A DNA stretch of 64,000 nt from Paenibacillus sp. Soil766 (GCF_001428105.1 NZ_LMSJ01000045.1:92851-156850); one strand, 5' to 3'; counted from the first letter of the stretch, positions 1-9,152 are shown. Numbers and translations: made by a program. Notes: generated from the letters alone by a model not told the origin.

Positions 1-170
1 TCGAAAAAATCGAGTTAGGGGAGTCGAGCGAAGCCGAAGTAGCTCCCTAAGTCGAAAAAATCGAGTTAGGGGAGTCGAGCGAAGCCGAAGTAGCTCCCTA
101 ACTCGAAAAAATCGAGTTACGTGAGTCGCACGAAGCCGAACGAGCTCCCTAACTCGAAAAAATCGAGTTA
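1..170. repeat. 51-bp tandem repeat, three units plus a partial
   Basis: Units at 1-51, 52-102 and 103-153 are followed by a 17-bp partial copy at 154-170. The first two units differ at one base; the third has several substitutions. Each unit holds GTTAGGG and CCCTAAC arms that can pair, and a short TCGA-A5-TCGA motif, so each can fold. All frames are interrupted within the array (one frame stays open through two units), so coding is unlikely. The array may continue upstream of the window. Confidence 0.9.
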
Positions 171-310
171 CATACACGCGTCAGCCGCCATTGTAATCGT
201 TCTTCCCCCAATCCATACATCCCACACAATAAACGTAATAAAACACATATTCACATCGATTGTTGTACAATAAAATGGAGTTATGGCAAGTAAATGAACG
301 AGGTGGCAGC

Positions 311-1633
311 ATGGTTAATATTTTGGTTGTAGATGATGAGCCGATGATTTGCAAAGGTGTTGCGACGATTTTGAAGCAGTCGAAGTTGGACATTAACGAG
401 GTTTTCATCGCGTATAACGGGTTTGAAGCGCTGGATTTTATACATTTGGAGAAAATTGATCTGGTCTTTACAGATATTCAGATGGAGAAGATGAATGGCA
501 TCGAACTGATTGAGAACATCTTCTTGGAGGACCCGTCCATTCCGATTGTGATTTTGTCGGCACATGGGGAGTTTGAGTATGCGCAGAAAGCGATCCGTTT
601 TGGAGCGAAGGAGTATTTGGTGAAGCCAATAACCCCGCCGCATCTCATTTCGGTTGTGACCAAGCTTTTGAAGGAAAAAGAAGAGAAAGGTCAACGCTTC
701 GCGAATTGGGAAGGCACGCGCACCCTGCCTGGGCACATGACGCATGAGACGAATTATTATTTAAATGAATTGGTGACAGGGACGATCCATGAGTCCGAGG
801 TGCCCGCCATCCTAGAAACGCTTGATCATCGCATGAATGGCACGTATTTTAGCATGCTGACCATCAAATTAGCACTCGAGCGTGGCGGAATCCATGACCA
901 GGAAATTTCTACTTTAAAAGACCGCAGTTTGTTGAAATACGCCGCCCTGAACATCATGGAGGAAACCGCGAGTAAATGGAGCCATCTAGTTTTCAATAAT
1001 CACAATTCCATCTTCACGTTGCTGCTGCAAATTTCAGAAGAAGAGAGCAGAGGCTCGATGCGTGTGAACCAACTATTGATGGTGGCTCAAATGATTCATA
1101 CCAATCTGCAGAAATATTTGAATGTGAAGAGTCAGATCGGTATAAGTCGCATCCATGAGGGGATCACAAAGTGGCCAGTGATGTTCAAGGAAGCCCTTGA
1201 GAGCTTAACGTGTTGTGAGACCGACAAGGGTCACTACATGTTCTATATTGAGGATAAAGACAGCATTAATTCGAATCCCGACGTAACCATTACTGGCGTA
1301 GATGAGGCGAATAACCGAATCGTTTATGAGACGAAAGCGTATATTGAGGGCCATTTTTGCAATAAAGGATTGAAGCTGCAGGATATTGCGGATGCGGTGC
1401 ATTTGAGTCCGAATTATTTGAGTTATTTGTTCAAAAAAGTGATGGGAACGAACATCTGGGACTATGTCACGAAGCTCCGGATGGAAGAAGGGAAACGTCT
1501 TATACTGACAACGGATAAACGGCGCTATGAGATTTCTGAAGAAATCGGTTATGAATCTCCGGAACATTTTAGCAAAATTTTCAAAAAACATTTCGGAATC
1601 AACATCTCGGAAGTGAAGCAAACAGGTGCGTAA
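311..1633 (+). CDS. AraC-type two-component response regulator (YesN family)
   Basis: Cytoplasmic DNA-binding response regulator of 440 residues. The N-terminal receiver domain (about 1-120) has the acidic pair D8-D9, phosphoacceptor D55 in FTDIQM and the conserved lysine in EYLVKPI. The central 220 residues are poorly conserved. The last 100 residues form an AraC-type double helix-turn-helix (LQDIADAVHLSPNYLSYLFKK). The ATG at 311 is chosen over an upstream TTG because a GAGGTGG ribosome site precedes it. It is followed by a sugar-binding lipoprotein, two permeases and a YesM-like kinase, its likely partner. I infer that it activates the transporter promoter at about 1687 from the direct repeats at 1635-1661. 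The sugar ligand cannot be read from the sequence. Confidence 0.93.
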   Translation: MVNILVVDDEPMICKGVATILKQSKLDINEVFIAYNGFEALDFIHLEKIDLVFTDIQMEKMNGIELIENIFLEDPSIPIVILSAHGEFEYAQKAIRFGAKEYLVKPITPPHLISVVTKLLKEKEEKGQRFANWEGTRTLPGHMTHETNYYLNELVTGTIHESEVPAILETLDHRMNGTYFSMLTIKLALERGGIHDQEISTLKDRSLLKYAALNIMEETASKWSHLVFNNHNSIFTLLLQISEEESRGSMRVNQLLMVAQMIHTNLQKYLNVKSQIGISRIHEGITKWPVMFKEALESLTCCETDKGHYMFYIEDKDSINSNPDVTITGVDEANNRIVYETKAYIEGHFCNKGLKLQDIADAVHLSPNYLSYLFKKVMGTNIWDYVTKLRMEEGKRLILTTDKRRYEISEEIGYESPEHFSKIFKKHFGINISEVKQTGA

Positions 1634-1634
1634 C

Positions 1635-1661
1635 ATACGACATACTAAGCGTAATACGACA
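1635..1661 (+). promoter_or_regulatory. direct-repeat operator candidate for the AraC-type regulator
   Basis: The octamer ATACGACA occurs at 1635-1642 and again at 1654-1661, 19 bp start to start. The second copy ends just before the -35 position of the promoter with -10 at 1687-1692. Direct half-sites about two helical turns apart, next to a weak -35, are typical of activation by AraC-family proteins. The regulator gene ends only two bases upstream. Binding by that regulator is inferred. Confidence 0.55.
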
Positions 1662-1663
1662 CA

Positions 1664-1692
1664 TCGCCCTTGCCTTGAACTCCCCTTATAAT
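1664..1692 (+). promoter_or_regulatory. promoter of the sugar ABC transporter operon
   Basis: A perfect TATAAT lies at 1687-1692, but the hexamer 17 bp upstream (1664-1669, TCGCCC) does not resemble TTGACA. A good -10 with a poor -35 fits an activator-dependent promoter. Confidence 0.55.
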
Positions 1693-1741
1693 CAAAAATG
1701 TAGCAACTACAAGTGAATGCGATTCGAAAGGGGAACCAAAC

Positions 1742-3169
1742 ATGAGAGCAAAGAAAGCGTCAACACTGAGTGCGATTGCGTTAACGGTATTGATTGCGGG
1801 ATGCAGTTCAAGCAACGGAACATCCAGTGCGACAAGCCCAGCTCCTGCGGCAAAAGAATCTACACTAGCTGCTGCAACAACTGCACCTGCTGCGAAGAAA
1901 GTAACAATTACAGCTCAAAGTTTTAAATCTGACCAAAAGGAAAAAAACGATCAACTGGATCAACGTATCGCCCGATTTAAAACGAAATTCCCGAATGCTG
2001 ATTTCAAAAAAGACGACTGGCAATATAATCCTCTCGAGATCGGGATCAAAATGGCTTCGAACAGTGCGCCAACCGAGTATACGACGTATGCAACGGAAGG
2101 CAAAGTACTCGTTGATAAGAAATGGGTTGCCGATATTACCGATTCCATGAGTTCATGGGTACATGCCAAAGATATGAATGATCTGCTCTCCAAGCCATTT
2201 GTTGTGAACGGCAAAACCTACGGTGTACCGATTGATGGATATGTCATGACAATCACGTTGAATAAAAAGTTGTTCAAAGATAAAGGTGTAGAGCTTCCGC
2301 CAATGGATTGGACATGGGAAGATCTGCTAGCCGCAGCGAGAAAAATCAATGATCCAGCCAAAGGAATTGCCGGCTTTATTCCTATGGGCAAAGGGCCGGA
2401 AGCAGGCTGGAACTGGACGAATTTCCTTTATGCTGCAGGAGGTGATGTACAGAAGCTAGATAATGGTAAAGTAGTCGGCGTCTTTAATTCAGAGGCTGGT
2501 TTGCAAGCACTTGAATTTTACAAAAAACTCAAGGATGAGAACCTGATCCCGCAAAACTGGGCACTTGGTTATGGCGATGCTTTGAATGCCTTTGCGCAAG
2601 GGCGTGGCGCGATGGTGATGTGCGGAAGCGGTAACGCTGCAGATACAGCGATCAATGAAGGCGGCATCAGCAAGGATGATCTCGTTGTCTATCCGATGCC
2701 TTCCTTTACTAAGGGCGGCAAACACACGGGCGTACTTGGCGGAAACTATCGCGTAATCAATCCGAAGAGTGATAAAGATCAACAAGAAGTGGCATTCAAA
2801 TGGATTACTGATGAGTACTTCACTGATGATTTCTTGAACTCCACGAAGAAAGAGATCGAAGATCGTAAAGGTAAAAACCGCGTCTACATCCCACAACCGA
2901 TCAACTACTGGAAAGATTCCTCAGATTTTGGTAAAAAATATACGGATCTCTTAGCGAAGTACGATAACGTGTTCAAATACGATCCGCAATTGCTAGCTTT
3001 ATGGGATGGCAAGCCGGAAGCGCAATACGAAGCTCAGAAGTACTATACAGAAATGGCGAATGTCATTCAAAAGGTGTTTACGACGAAAGATGTGGATTTG
3101 AAAAAAGCGCTGTCTGAAGCCGCGACCAAGGTTCAAACGGAAACGTTTGACAAAGTGAAGGTCGAATAG
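1742..3169 (+). CDS. sugar ABC transporter substrate-binding lipoprotein
   Basis: Extracellular solute-binding protein family 1, 475 residues. A positively charged start and hydrophobic stretch end in the lipobox IAGC with C21 as lipidated cysteine. A Ser/Thr/Ala/Pro-rich linker to about residue 55 is followed by the binding domain (YGVPIDGYVMTITLNKKLF, GAMVMCGSGNA). The strong AAAGGGGAA site precedes ATG 1742. It is the first gene of the operon with two MalFG-type permeases. No ATPase is encoded nearby, so a shared MsmX-type ATPase is likely used. The ligand is probably a mono- or oligosaccharide; it cannot be specified. High certainty for family, low for substrate. Confidence 0.93.
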   Translation: MRAKKASTLSAIALTVLIAGCSSSNGTSSATSPAPAAKESTLAAATTAPAAKKVTITAQSFKSDQKEKNDQLDQRIARFKTKFPNADFKKDDWQYNPLEIGIKMASNSAPTEYTTYATEGKVLVDKKWVADITDSMSSWVHAKDMNDLLSKPFVVNGKTYGVPIDGYVMTITLNKKLFKDKGVELPPMDWTWEDLLAAARKINDPAKGIAGFIPMGKGPEAGWNWTNFLYAAGGDVQKLDNGKVVGVFNSEAGLQALEFYKKLKDENLIPQNWALGYGDALNAFAQGRGAMVMCGSGNAADTAINEGGISKDDLVVYPMPSFTKGGKHTGVLGGNYRVINPKSDKDQQEVAFKWITDEYFTDDFLNSTKKEIEDRKGKNRVYIPQPINYWKDSSDFGKKYTDLLAKYDNVFKYDPQLLALWDGKPEAQYEAQKYYTEMANVIQKVFTTKDVDLKKALSEAATKVQTETFDKVKVE

Positions 3170-3184
3170 GCAAGCCTAATCCCC

Positions 3185-3219
3185 GGATCTAAACCGTTCA
3201 TGGTTTAGATCCGATTTTC
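3185..3219 (+). terminator. intercistronic hairpin after the binding-protein gene
   Basis: A perfect 11-bp stem (3185-3195 with 3202-3212, loop GTTCAT) is followed by a weak T run. It lies between the binding protein and the first permease. I infer that it acts as a partial terminator or 3' stabiliser that keeps the binding-protein message in excess, a common arrangement in such operons. Confidence 0.7.
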
Positions 3220-3237
3220 TCACAAGGAGTGTTTAGG

Positions 3238-4149
3238 ATGGATGCAGAGCTAAGTTCACAACCTGTCGTAGCAAGCCGGGCATCAAAGAAGCGAATGAAC
3301 TGGTATTTATGGGGTACGCTGTTTATTTTACCGGAAGTCGTGTTATTCATTATCTTTCTGTGGGTGCCGATTCTTAAGGGCATTTTCTATAGCTTCTATA
3401 ATATTGATTTTGTAGATGGCAATCATTTCACTGGCTTAGCAAATTATGTGAGTATTCTGAAGGATGATCTGCTATGGATTTCAATTAAGAATACCTTGAT
3501 CTATATGGCTTTGGGGATTATTCTTGGCTTCTGGATCCCCCCACTTGTGGCGATCGCCGTGTCTGAGCTTCGTCGGTTTCAAGGCGCAGCACGCATCATC
3601 AGTTATTTACCTAGTGCGGTGCCCGCCATTGTATTATACGGCATGTGGATGTGGTTCTTTGATGCTGTAGGTCCTATTAATAGTCTGTTACAAAAGGTAG
3701 GCATGGACCAAGTTTCGTTCTTTAGTCCGAAATTAGCAATGGCTTCGATTGTCATTCTAGAAACGTGGCAAAGCTTCGGGGCAGCTACGCTCATCTATAT
3801 TGCGGCGATTGTTGGGATTCCCAGGGATTTATACGAAGCCGCTGAAATCGACGGTGCCAGTGTGTGGCAGCGCGTGCGTTATATCATTTTGCCTAGTATC
3901 AAAACCCTCATGGGACTCCTGCTTGTACTCCAACTGATCACGACCTCCCAAGGCTTCCAAGCGCAATTATCGATGACGGACGGCGGTCCGAATAATGCCA
4001 CGTTGACATACTTATTATGGCTCAATCATACGGCGTTCCGCGATCTGGATTTCGGCAAAGCAAGCGCGATGGGCAGCTTGATGTTCTTCGTACTCATTGG
4101 AATGACCATCTTTTACAACGTCATGCAGCGTAGGAGTGAGAGAGCATGA
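3238..4149 (+). CDS. sugar ABC transporter permease (MalF/UgpA type)
   Basis: Integral membrane permease of 303 residues with six predicted hydrophobic segments. The cytoplasmic EAA loop that docks the ATPase is seen at about residue 200 (EAAEIDGAS ... LP). The start at ATG 3238 is preferred to the GTG at 3229, because AAGGAG at 3224-3229 is correctly spaced for the ATG. It sits downstream of the binding protein and overlaps the second permease by four bases (ATGA), so the two are translationally coupled and likely form a heterodimer. Confidence 0.92.
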   Translation: MDAELSSQPVVASRASKKRMNWYLWGTLFILPEVVLFIIFLWVPILKGIFYSFYNIDFVDGNHFTGLANYVSILKDDLLWISIKNTLIYMALGIILGFWIPPLVAIAVSELRRFQGAARIISYLPSAVPAIVLYGMWMWFFDAVGPINSLLQKVGMDQVSFFSPKLAMASIVILETWQSFGAATLIYIAAIVGIPRDLYEAAEIDGASVWQRVRYIILPSIKTLMGLLLVLQLITTSQGFQAQLSMTDGGPNNATLTYLLWLNHTAFRDLDFGKASAMGSLMFFVLIGMTIFYNVMQRRSERA

Positions 4150-5027
4150 AGCAAGGCGAACGCGGGTTAATTTCTCAGTATGATTTTAAAAAAGGTTCCG
4201 TCAAATTCGGTTACACTCTTATGGTGCTGCTCATTTTGGCGATTGCGGTAACGACGGTCTACCCGTTTCTGAATACGTTTTTCGGTTCTCTGAAAACGCG
4301 TGAGGAGTTTTTCACTTTTCCACCCACGTTTTTCCCGAAGCATTGGATTTGGAAAAATTATGACGATGCGTTTAATAGCTTTGATCTTCCGTTACTGACG
4401 TTTTTGAAAAATACGCTAGTCATCTATGTTGGGAATGTGGCCTTTTCCCTGTTATTTATCGGGCTGGCTGCCTATGCGTTATCCCATTTGAGAGTGCCAT
4501 TCAAGCGTTGGTTGACAGTGTTCTTTTTTTCGACGCTTTTGATTCCACCGGCAACGTATATCGTCCCTAACTTTTTGAATTTGAAAAGCTTAGGTATGAT
4601 CAACACGTATTGGGCGTTCTGGTTACCCGCAGCGGCGAATGCTTATTTCATGCTGCTGCTCAAAAATTTCTTCGATGGCATTCACAAAGAAGTGCTGGAA
4701 GCTGCTCGCATCGACGGAGCAAGTGAATTCACTTCTTTCATTCGAATTGCGGTTCCGCTGTCAACGCCGATTATTGGCACGTTGCTCATGTTGTCGTTCT
4801 CTACCACATGGAATGATTTCTACTGGCCGAACATTGTGATGACGGATAAAAGCATGTACCCACTCGCCACAGGTATTTATCGCTATGTGGTGTACTACAA
4901 CTCTGTTATTCCGTGGAGTGTGCGTTTCGCCGTGTTGACGATGGCAATGCTGCCGCCAGTGCTCTTTTTCTTGATTTTTCAAAAGTTTATGATTCGCGGT
5001 TTATCAGTATCTAGTGTGAAAGGATAG
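4146..5027 (+). CDS. sugar ABC transporter permease (MalG type)
   Basis: Second permease of the importer, 293 residues, with six hydrophobic segments. The EAA motif (EAARIDGA) is at about residues 185-192. The N-terminal hydrophobic segment is followed by TVYPFLNTFFGSLK, typical of the MalG branch. The start overlaps the stop of the preceding permease (ATGA). A terminator follows at 5034-5070, so the operon ends here and the kinase downstream is probably transcribed separately. Confidence 0.92.
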   Translation: MKQGERGLISQYDFKKGSVKFGYTLMVLLILAIAVTTVYPFLNTFFGSLKTREEFFTFPPTFFPKHWIWKNYDDAFNSFDLPLLTFLKNTLVIYVGNVAFSLLFIGLAAYALSHLRVPFKRWLTVFFFSTLLIPPATYIVPNFLNLKSLGMINTYWAFWLPAAANAYFMLLLKNFFDGIHKEVLEAARIDGASEFTSFIRIAVPLSTPIIGTLLMLSFSTTWNDFYWPNIVMTDKSMYPLATGIYRYVVYYNSVIPWSVRFAVLTMAMLPPVLFFLIFQKFMIRGLSVSSVKG

Positions 5028-5033
5028 GGAGAT

Positions 5034-5070
5034 GCGTCCTTCAGAATGCGAATTCTGGAGGCGTTTTCTT
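5034..5070 (+). terminator. Rho-independent terminator of the ABC transporter operon
   Basis: A GC-containing stem of about 12 bp with one bulge (CCTTCAGAAT paired with ATTCTGGAGG) around a GCGA loop, followed by TTTTCTTT. Confidence 0.8.
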
Positions 5071-5188
5071 TGCGTTTAAAGGAGTTTCTTTCGAGCATAG
5101 CGAACGTACTGTTAGCTATTGTACACTGGTAATGTTTGTGGTTTGTGGCGGCCTAGGCGGAAAGCCATGGAAAGGATGATAGACAGGG

Positions 5189-6961
5189 ATGCGTAAAATG
5201 CTGCAAAATATGAAGCTAATGAAAAAGTTGATCCTGCTGCTTATCGTCTTTGTGGTGATCCCAACGCTCGTATTGGATTTGGTCGTTGCCAAAAAGTTGG
5301 AATCTATTACGGAGGAACAAGTAGGGACAGCACTGCTCCAATTAGTTCGGGGAAGTCATTTGACACTAGACCGTGAAAGCAGCGATTTTGAAGAAAAAAC
5401 GGAAAAAATCATGATTTCGCAAGAAATCCAACAATTGGTGAGCGTACCGTCATCCTCCGAATATGAGCGATTTGAGATTTTCAAAGCGCTAGATAAATAT
5501 TTGAACAACTATTCAACGAATGCTGTTCGGTACTCACTGTTTTTCTCAGATAAAGATAAATTGTATTCCTTCGTCCCTAATTCAGACCTGTTGAATAACG
5601 GGGTATTTTATTCGACAGATATGACGGATCTTTCGTGGTATAAAGTGGTCAGCAATGCGAAAGGCAGAGGGATTATTCGTGTCATTGATAAATTCGGATA
5701 TAACCCGAATAACACGCAAACTGTCGCCTATTTGAGGCAATTAAACAGTATTTATAACGGCGAAACAGTTATCGGCTACTTGGTTGTATCGGGCATTGAA
5801 ACGCCGTTGCAGATGGATTTTGTTCCTTTTGATAAATACAAAGATGCACAAATTCTGTTGCTCGATCCGGATAACACGGTGTTGGCGACGAATACCGAAG
5901 CTTTCGGGATTGGCTCGAAGATTGGTGTACCCGTAGGCAAGGAAGAAGGAGTTTATAAGCAAATTGAGAACGGCAATGAGATCATGTCGGTCATTCATAC
6001 GAGTGAAATCACGGGGACTAAGCTACTGATGCGCGTTCCGGTCCAGTCGATCATTATTGATCATATCAGCGTTCAACGATTGGTAGATTGGATTATGTTG
6101 ATCTATTTCTTTATTTTGATTTTGGCGAGTATGTACTTCATACAATCGATTCTGAAGCCAATTTCCCGACTGGCACGAATCACGAATTCGTATCATCCAG
6201 GAAAGCCATTAGCCATTACCATGCATGCGGAGAGTAAAAATGAGATCATCCTGCTGAGCAATCATTTCATCCGAATGACCAATCGATTGAATCAGACGAT
6301 TTATGATCAATATGAGCTTGAATTAAAGCACAAGGAAGTTGAATTGTCGATTTTACATACACAAATCAATCCACATCTTCTCTATAATACATTGGAGTCC
6401 GTCTACTGGCATACGTTAATGGAGGGGGCAGCGGAATCCGCTGAAATGATTAAGGATCTGTCGCTCATTATGCGAATTGGGCTTAGTAAAGGCAAGCTGC
6501 TCATACCAGTGATGGAAGAAATCAATCATGCGGAGGCGTATGTACGGCTCCAATTATTCCGCTATGAGTATGCATTCAAAGCGTATTGGGAGATCGAAGA
6601 GGAGGCCAAACGTTATCTAATGCCAAAGGTGCTTCTGCAGCCGATTATCGAGAATGCCATCCTCCATGGGATCAAGAATATGAGTCAGGACGGGGAACTC
6701 TGGATCAAGGTGAAGTATTCGGAGGGGAGAATCATCATCAGTGTTGAGGATAACGGATACCGCCCGGCCGACATTGGGATGCTGAATGCCATTTTGCAGG
6801 GGAAAGAGAGTAGTAAGGGATTCGGTATAATTAATGTGCAAAAGCGGATTCAGCTGCATTTCGGGGAAGGGTTCGGTTTGCAGTATGCGCTGCGGGAGGA
6901 TCAGGGTGTAAGAGCGTGGATCGAGATCCCGGCGGTGTTGGATGAGACGGATTGGAAGTAG
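5189..6961 (+). CDS. YesM-type sensor histidine kinase
   Basis: Membrane-bound sensor kinase of about 590 residues. A transmembrane helix (about 11-30) is followed by an extracellular sensor domain, a second transmembrane helix (about 290-315), a HAMP linker, and a His_kinase/HATPase module. The phosphoacceptor is H396 in QINPHLLYNTLES; the N-box contains N489 (QPIIENAILHG) and the glycine box is GFGIINVQKR. The YesM layout matches the regulator at 311-1633, its probable partner, with the transporter between them. ATG 5198 is an alternative start. The signal is presumably a sugar bound directly or through the lipoprotein. Confidence 0.92.
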   Translation: MRKMLQNMKLMKKLILLLIVFVVIPTLVLDLVVAKKLESITEEQVGTALLQLVRGSHLTLDRESSDFEEKTEKIMISQEIQQLVSVPSSSEYERFEIFKALDKYLNNYSTNAVRYSLFFSDKDKLYSFVPNSDLLNNGVFYSTDMTDLSWYKVVSNAKGRGIIRVIDKFGYNPNNTQTVAYLRQLNSIYNGETVIGYLVVSGIETPLQMDFVPFDKYKDAQILLLDPDNTVLATNTEAFGIGSKIGVPVGKEEGVYKQIENGNEIMSVIHTSEITGTKLLMRVPVQSIIIDHISVQRLVDWIMLIYFFILILASMYFIQSILKPISRLARITNSYHPGKPLAITMHAESKNEIILLSNHFIRMTNRLNQTIYDQYELELKHKEVELSILHTQINPHLLYNTLESVYWHTLMEGAAESAEMIKDLSLIMRIGLSKGKLLIPVMEEINHAEAYVRLQLFRYEYAFKAYWEIEEEAKRYLMPKVLLQPIIENAILHGIKNMSQDGELWIKVKYSEGRIIISVEDNGYRPADIGMLNAILQGKESSKGFGIINVQKRIQLHFGEGFGLQYALREDQGVRAWIEIPAVLDETDWK

Positions 6962-7032
6962 GGTACAGTGGATAGAGCCAATACCGAGGAAGCAGTATAA
7001 GTGCGCAACCACCACCTGACAAGCTGTAGATG

Positions 7033-7070
7033 AAAAACGCAACCGTCCGTTTGGGACGGTTGCGTTTTTT
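7033..7070. terminator. bidirectional terminator
   Basis: An 11-bp perfect stem (CGCAACCGTCC with GGACGGTTGCG, loop GTTTG) is flanked by an A run on the left and a T run on the right. It can serve the kinase gene on the plus strand and the small gene at 7149-7343 on the minus strand. Confidence 0.88.
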
Positions 7071-7148
7071 GCATTCACATATAGAATTTGTGACCGTGAT
7101 AGAAACCATTTTGATCCTATATCCACATGCGTGGAAATGCCCCGTAAG

Positions 7149-7343
7149 TTAATTTTGCGGAAAGGAAGACAGATCTTCAGGTGATTCAGAATTCTCCGTC
7201 ACGTCAATGTAATGGTCAATTGAATCTAGAACCTGACTAAGCGGCGATTGAGCAAATATAATACGATCCGCGTGAATAGCGTTATAGGTGCTGTCATCTT
7301 TGTTAATTTTGAATCCTCTATAATTCTCGTAAATGGTTTTCAT
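7149..7343 (-). CDS. hypothetical 64-residue protein
   Basis: Small soluble acidic protein beginning MKTIYENYRGFKI and ending in a Ser/Glu/Pro-rich tail (SESPEDLSSFPQN). The ATG at 7343 is chosen over an upstream start because a GGGAGAG site lies 6-10 bases before it. It has its own terminator (7033-7070, read on the minus strand), which supports a real gene. No transmembrane segment or recognisable motif is present. Function unknown. Confidence 0.65.
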   Translation of the reverse strand: MKTIYENYRGFKINKDDSTYNAIHADRIIFAQSPLSQVLDSIDHYIDVTENSESPEDLSSFPQN

Positions 7344-7470
7344 GGTAATCTCTCCCTCACTAGGATGTATATAATAAAATAACACCAAATGGATAAGTTT
7401 GGTAGAGGTGTAAAATAAGAGATTGTGTCACTTTGTGACTAGTTAGATAAATTATTTATGACATTGTTCT

Positions 7471-7992
7471 TAGATTTGGAATAACACAAAATTCATGCTT
7501 GCTGTTGTGATTGCACAGACTGTGCTTTCACTCGTTCTCGCACCTCGGCTGGCTAAAATCATCTTTGGCCTGTTTATTGCTGGGCTCATTGTCCCGTCCC
7601 AAGTCAATATGCTGCCGATTTACTCGTTTACACATAAATTAGGCTGGTCTGATCATTTATACGGATTAGTACTTGTCTCTGTTGCGATGCTCATGCCATT
7701 GACTGTTATCATGTTGAAAGGCTTTATGCAGGTGCTGAACCAAGAGATTTTGGAAGCGGATAGTATAGACGGGGCTAGCGAGTGGAAACTATATTCACGT
7801 ACCGCATTGCCTTTATCTGCTCCTTCCTTAAAGGCAATGGCTACTTTCTTGTACGTGATGGTCTGGAATGATTTGTTAATCCCTATGCTGCTTACAGGAG
7901 TAGTGATCACGGCAGTTCCAATGATTGTGATGTTCTTATTCTTTCAGCGGTATTTCGTTGCTGGTGTTATGGCGGGATCCTTGAAGGGTTAA
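7471..7992 (+). pseudogene. remnant of a MalG-type sugar ABC permease
   Basis: An open frame from 7474, with first ATG at 7495, encodes the C-terminal 165 residues of a carbohydrate ABC permease. It retains the EAA loop (LEADSIDGASEWKLY) and the last transmembrane helices, but about 110 N-terminal residues are missing: a TAG at 7471 closes the frame. There is no ribosome site before ATG 7495. No binding protein, partner permease or ATPase adjoins it. It is most likely the surviving end of a deleted transporter operon. A functional short protein is unlikely. Confidence 0.78.
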
Positions 7993-8009
7993 AAGGCAAG
8001 GGGGTGGAA

Positions 8010-8037
8010 CGGTCGCGATCAGTTGCGACTGTTTTTT
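8010..8037 (+). terminator. terminator after the permease remnant
   Basis: A 7-bp stem (8010-8016 with 8025-8031) is followed by TTTTTT. It is probably retained from the original transporter operon. Confidence 0.7.
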
Positions 8038-8150
8038 GTTTCCACATTAATACCAATCTTTGATTGCGGTCGCTATCATAGGATGGCTATGAGATGATGT
8101 ATTTTCATTCTGTTCTTTTTTATGTTACAGTTAGGTGGAGGTGATTATTT

Positions 8151-9152
8151 GTGGTGAAATTAAGTATTTTGGATCAATCGCAAATTGGAGAAGGTCGTAA
8201 TGCCGCGCAGACGCTGGCTGAGACGACTGAACTAGCACAAGAAGCAGATCGAATTGGTTATAGCCGGTTCTGGGTGTCGGAGCATCATGCTTCACAAGCC
8301 TTGGCGCATTCGAGTCCAGAGGTTCTGATCGCACATTTGGCTGCCAAAACTGATCGCATCCGACTAGGCTCTGGAGGCATCATGATGCCACATTATAGCG
8401 CATATAAAGTTGCTGAAAACTTCCGCTTGCTAGAGGCGCTTCATCCCGGGCGTATCGATGTTGGGCTTGGCCGCGCACCAGGTGGCATGCCAATATCCAC
8501 GCGTGCGCTGCAAGAGGGCAAATATACAGGCGTTGACCAATACCCGCAGCAAATCGCTGATTTGACGGGTTATTTATATGATTCACTTCCAGCGGGGCAT
8601 AGGTTCGCCGCGCTGCAAGCATCGCCGATTATTCCGACAGCTCCGGAAATTTGGCTGCTCGGCTCTTCCTATGACAGCGCAAGAATTGCTGCTGATCAAG
8701 GGGCGGCATTCGGCTTCGCGCAATTTTTCGGGAACGCGGATTGTGAGCAGGCGCTGCGAATTTATCGCGAGCACTTTACGCCGTCGATCTTGAATGAAAA
8801 GCCACACTCCCTAGCAGCCGTGTTGGTCATCTGTGCAGATACGGAAGAAGAAGCGAATCAACTAGCGCTTAGTACAGATTTGTTCTTCTTGTCTTTGGGT
8901 CGCGGAATGCTGCTTCCGTCATTCCCTTCCGTGAACACGGCACTCAATTACCCGTATACGGAGAATGACTATGCCATGATTCGCAATGGTCGCCACAGAC
9001 GAATTGTTGGCACGCCAGTGCAAGTGAAAGAAGAGATCTTGAAGTTGAATGAAGCTTATCAAGCGGATGAAATCATGGTCGTCTCGCCGATTCATAACAT
9101 CGAAGCGCGATTGCATTCGTATCGCTTGCTGGCGAAGGCGTTCGAGCTGTAG
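8151..9152 (+). CDS. luciferase-like (LLM class) flavin-dependent oxidoreductase
   Basis: Cytoplasmic FMN-dependent oxidoreductase-like protein of 333 residues with the luciferase-like TIM-barrel fold. Typical segments are LSILDQSQIGEG at the N-terminus, SRFWVSEHHA, LGSGGIMMPHYS and GRIDVGLGRAPGG. The length fits the short single-subunit branch of the family (YhbW/MsnO8-like). The GTG at 8151 (or 8154) follows AGGTGGAGG. It stands alone between a permease remnant and an inverted-repeat element, so context gives no substrate. The family call is secure; the reaction is unknown. Confidence 0.9.
   Translation: MVKLSILDQSQIGEGRNAAQTLAETTELAQEADRIGYSRFWVSEHHASQALAHSSPEVLIAHLAAKTDRIRLGSGGIMMPHYSAYKVAENFRLLEALHPGRIDVGLGRAPGGMPISTRALQEGKYTGVDQYPQQIADLTGYLYDSLPAGHRFAALQASPIIPTAPEIWLLGSSYDSARIAADQGAAFGFAQFFGNADCEQALRIYREHFTPSILNEKPHSLAAVLVICADTEEEANQLALSTDLFFLSLGRGMLLPSFPSVNTALNYPYTENDYAMIRNGRHRRIVGTPVQVKEEILKLNEAYQADEIMVVSPIHNIEARLHSYRLLAKAFEL

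Noticed and set aside
1-170. CRISPR-like array
   Set aside because: Units are contiguous with no unique spacers, and each unit differs from CRISPR repeats in length and structure.
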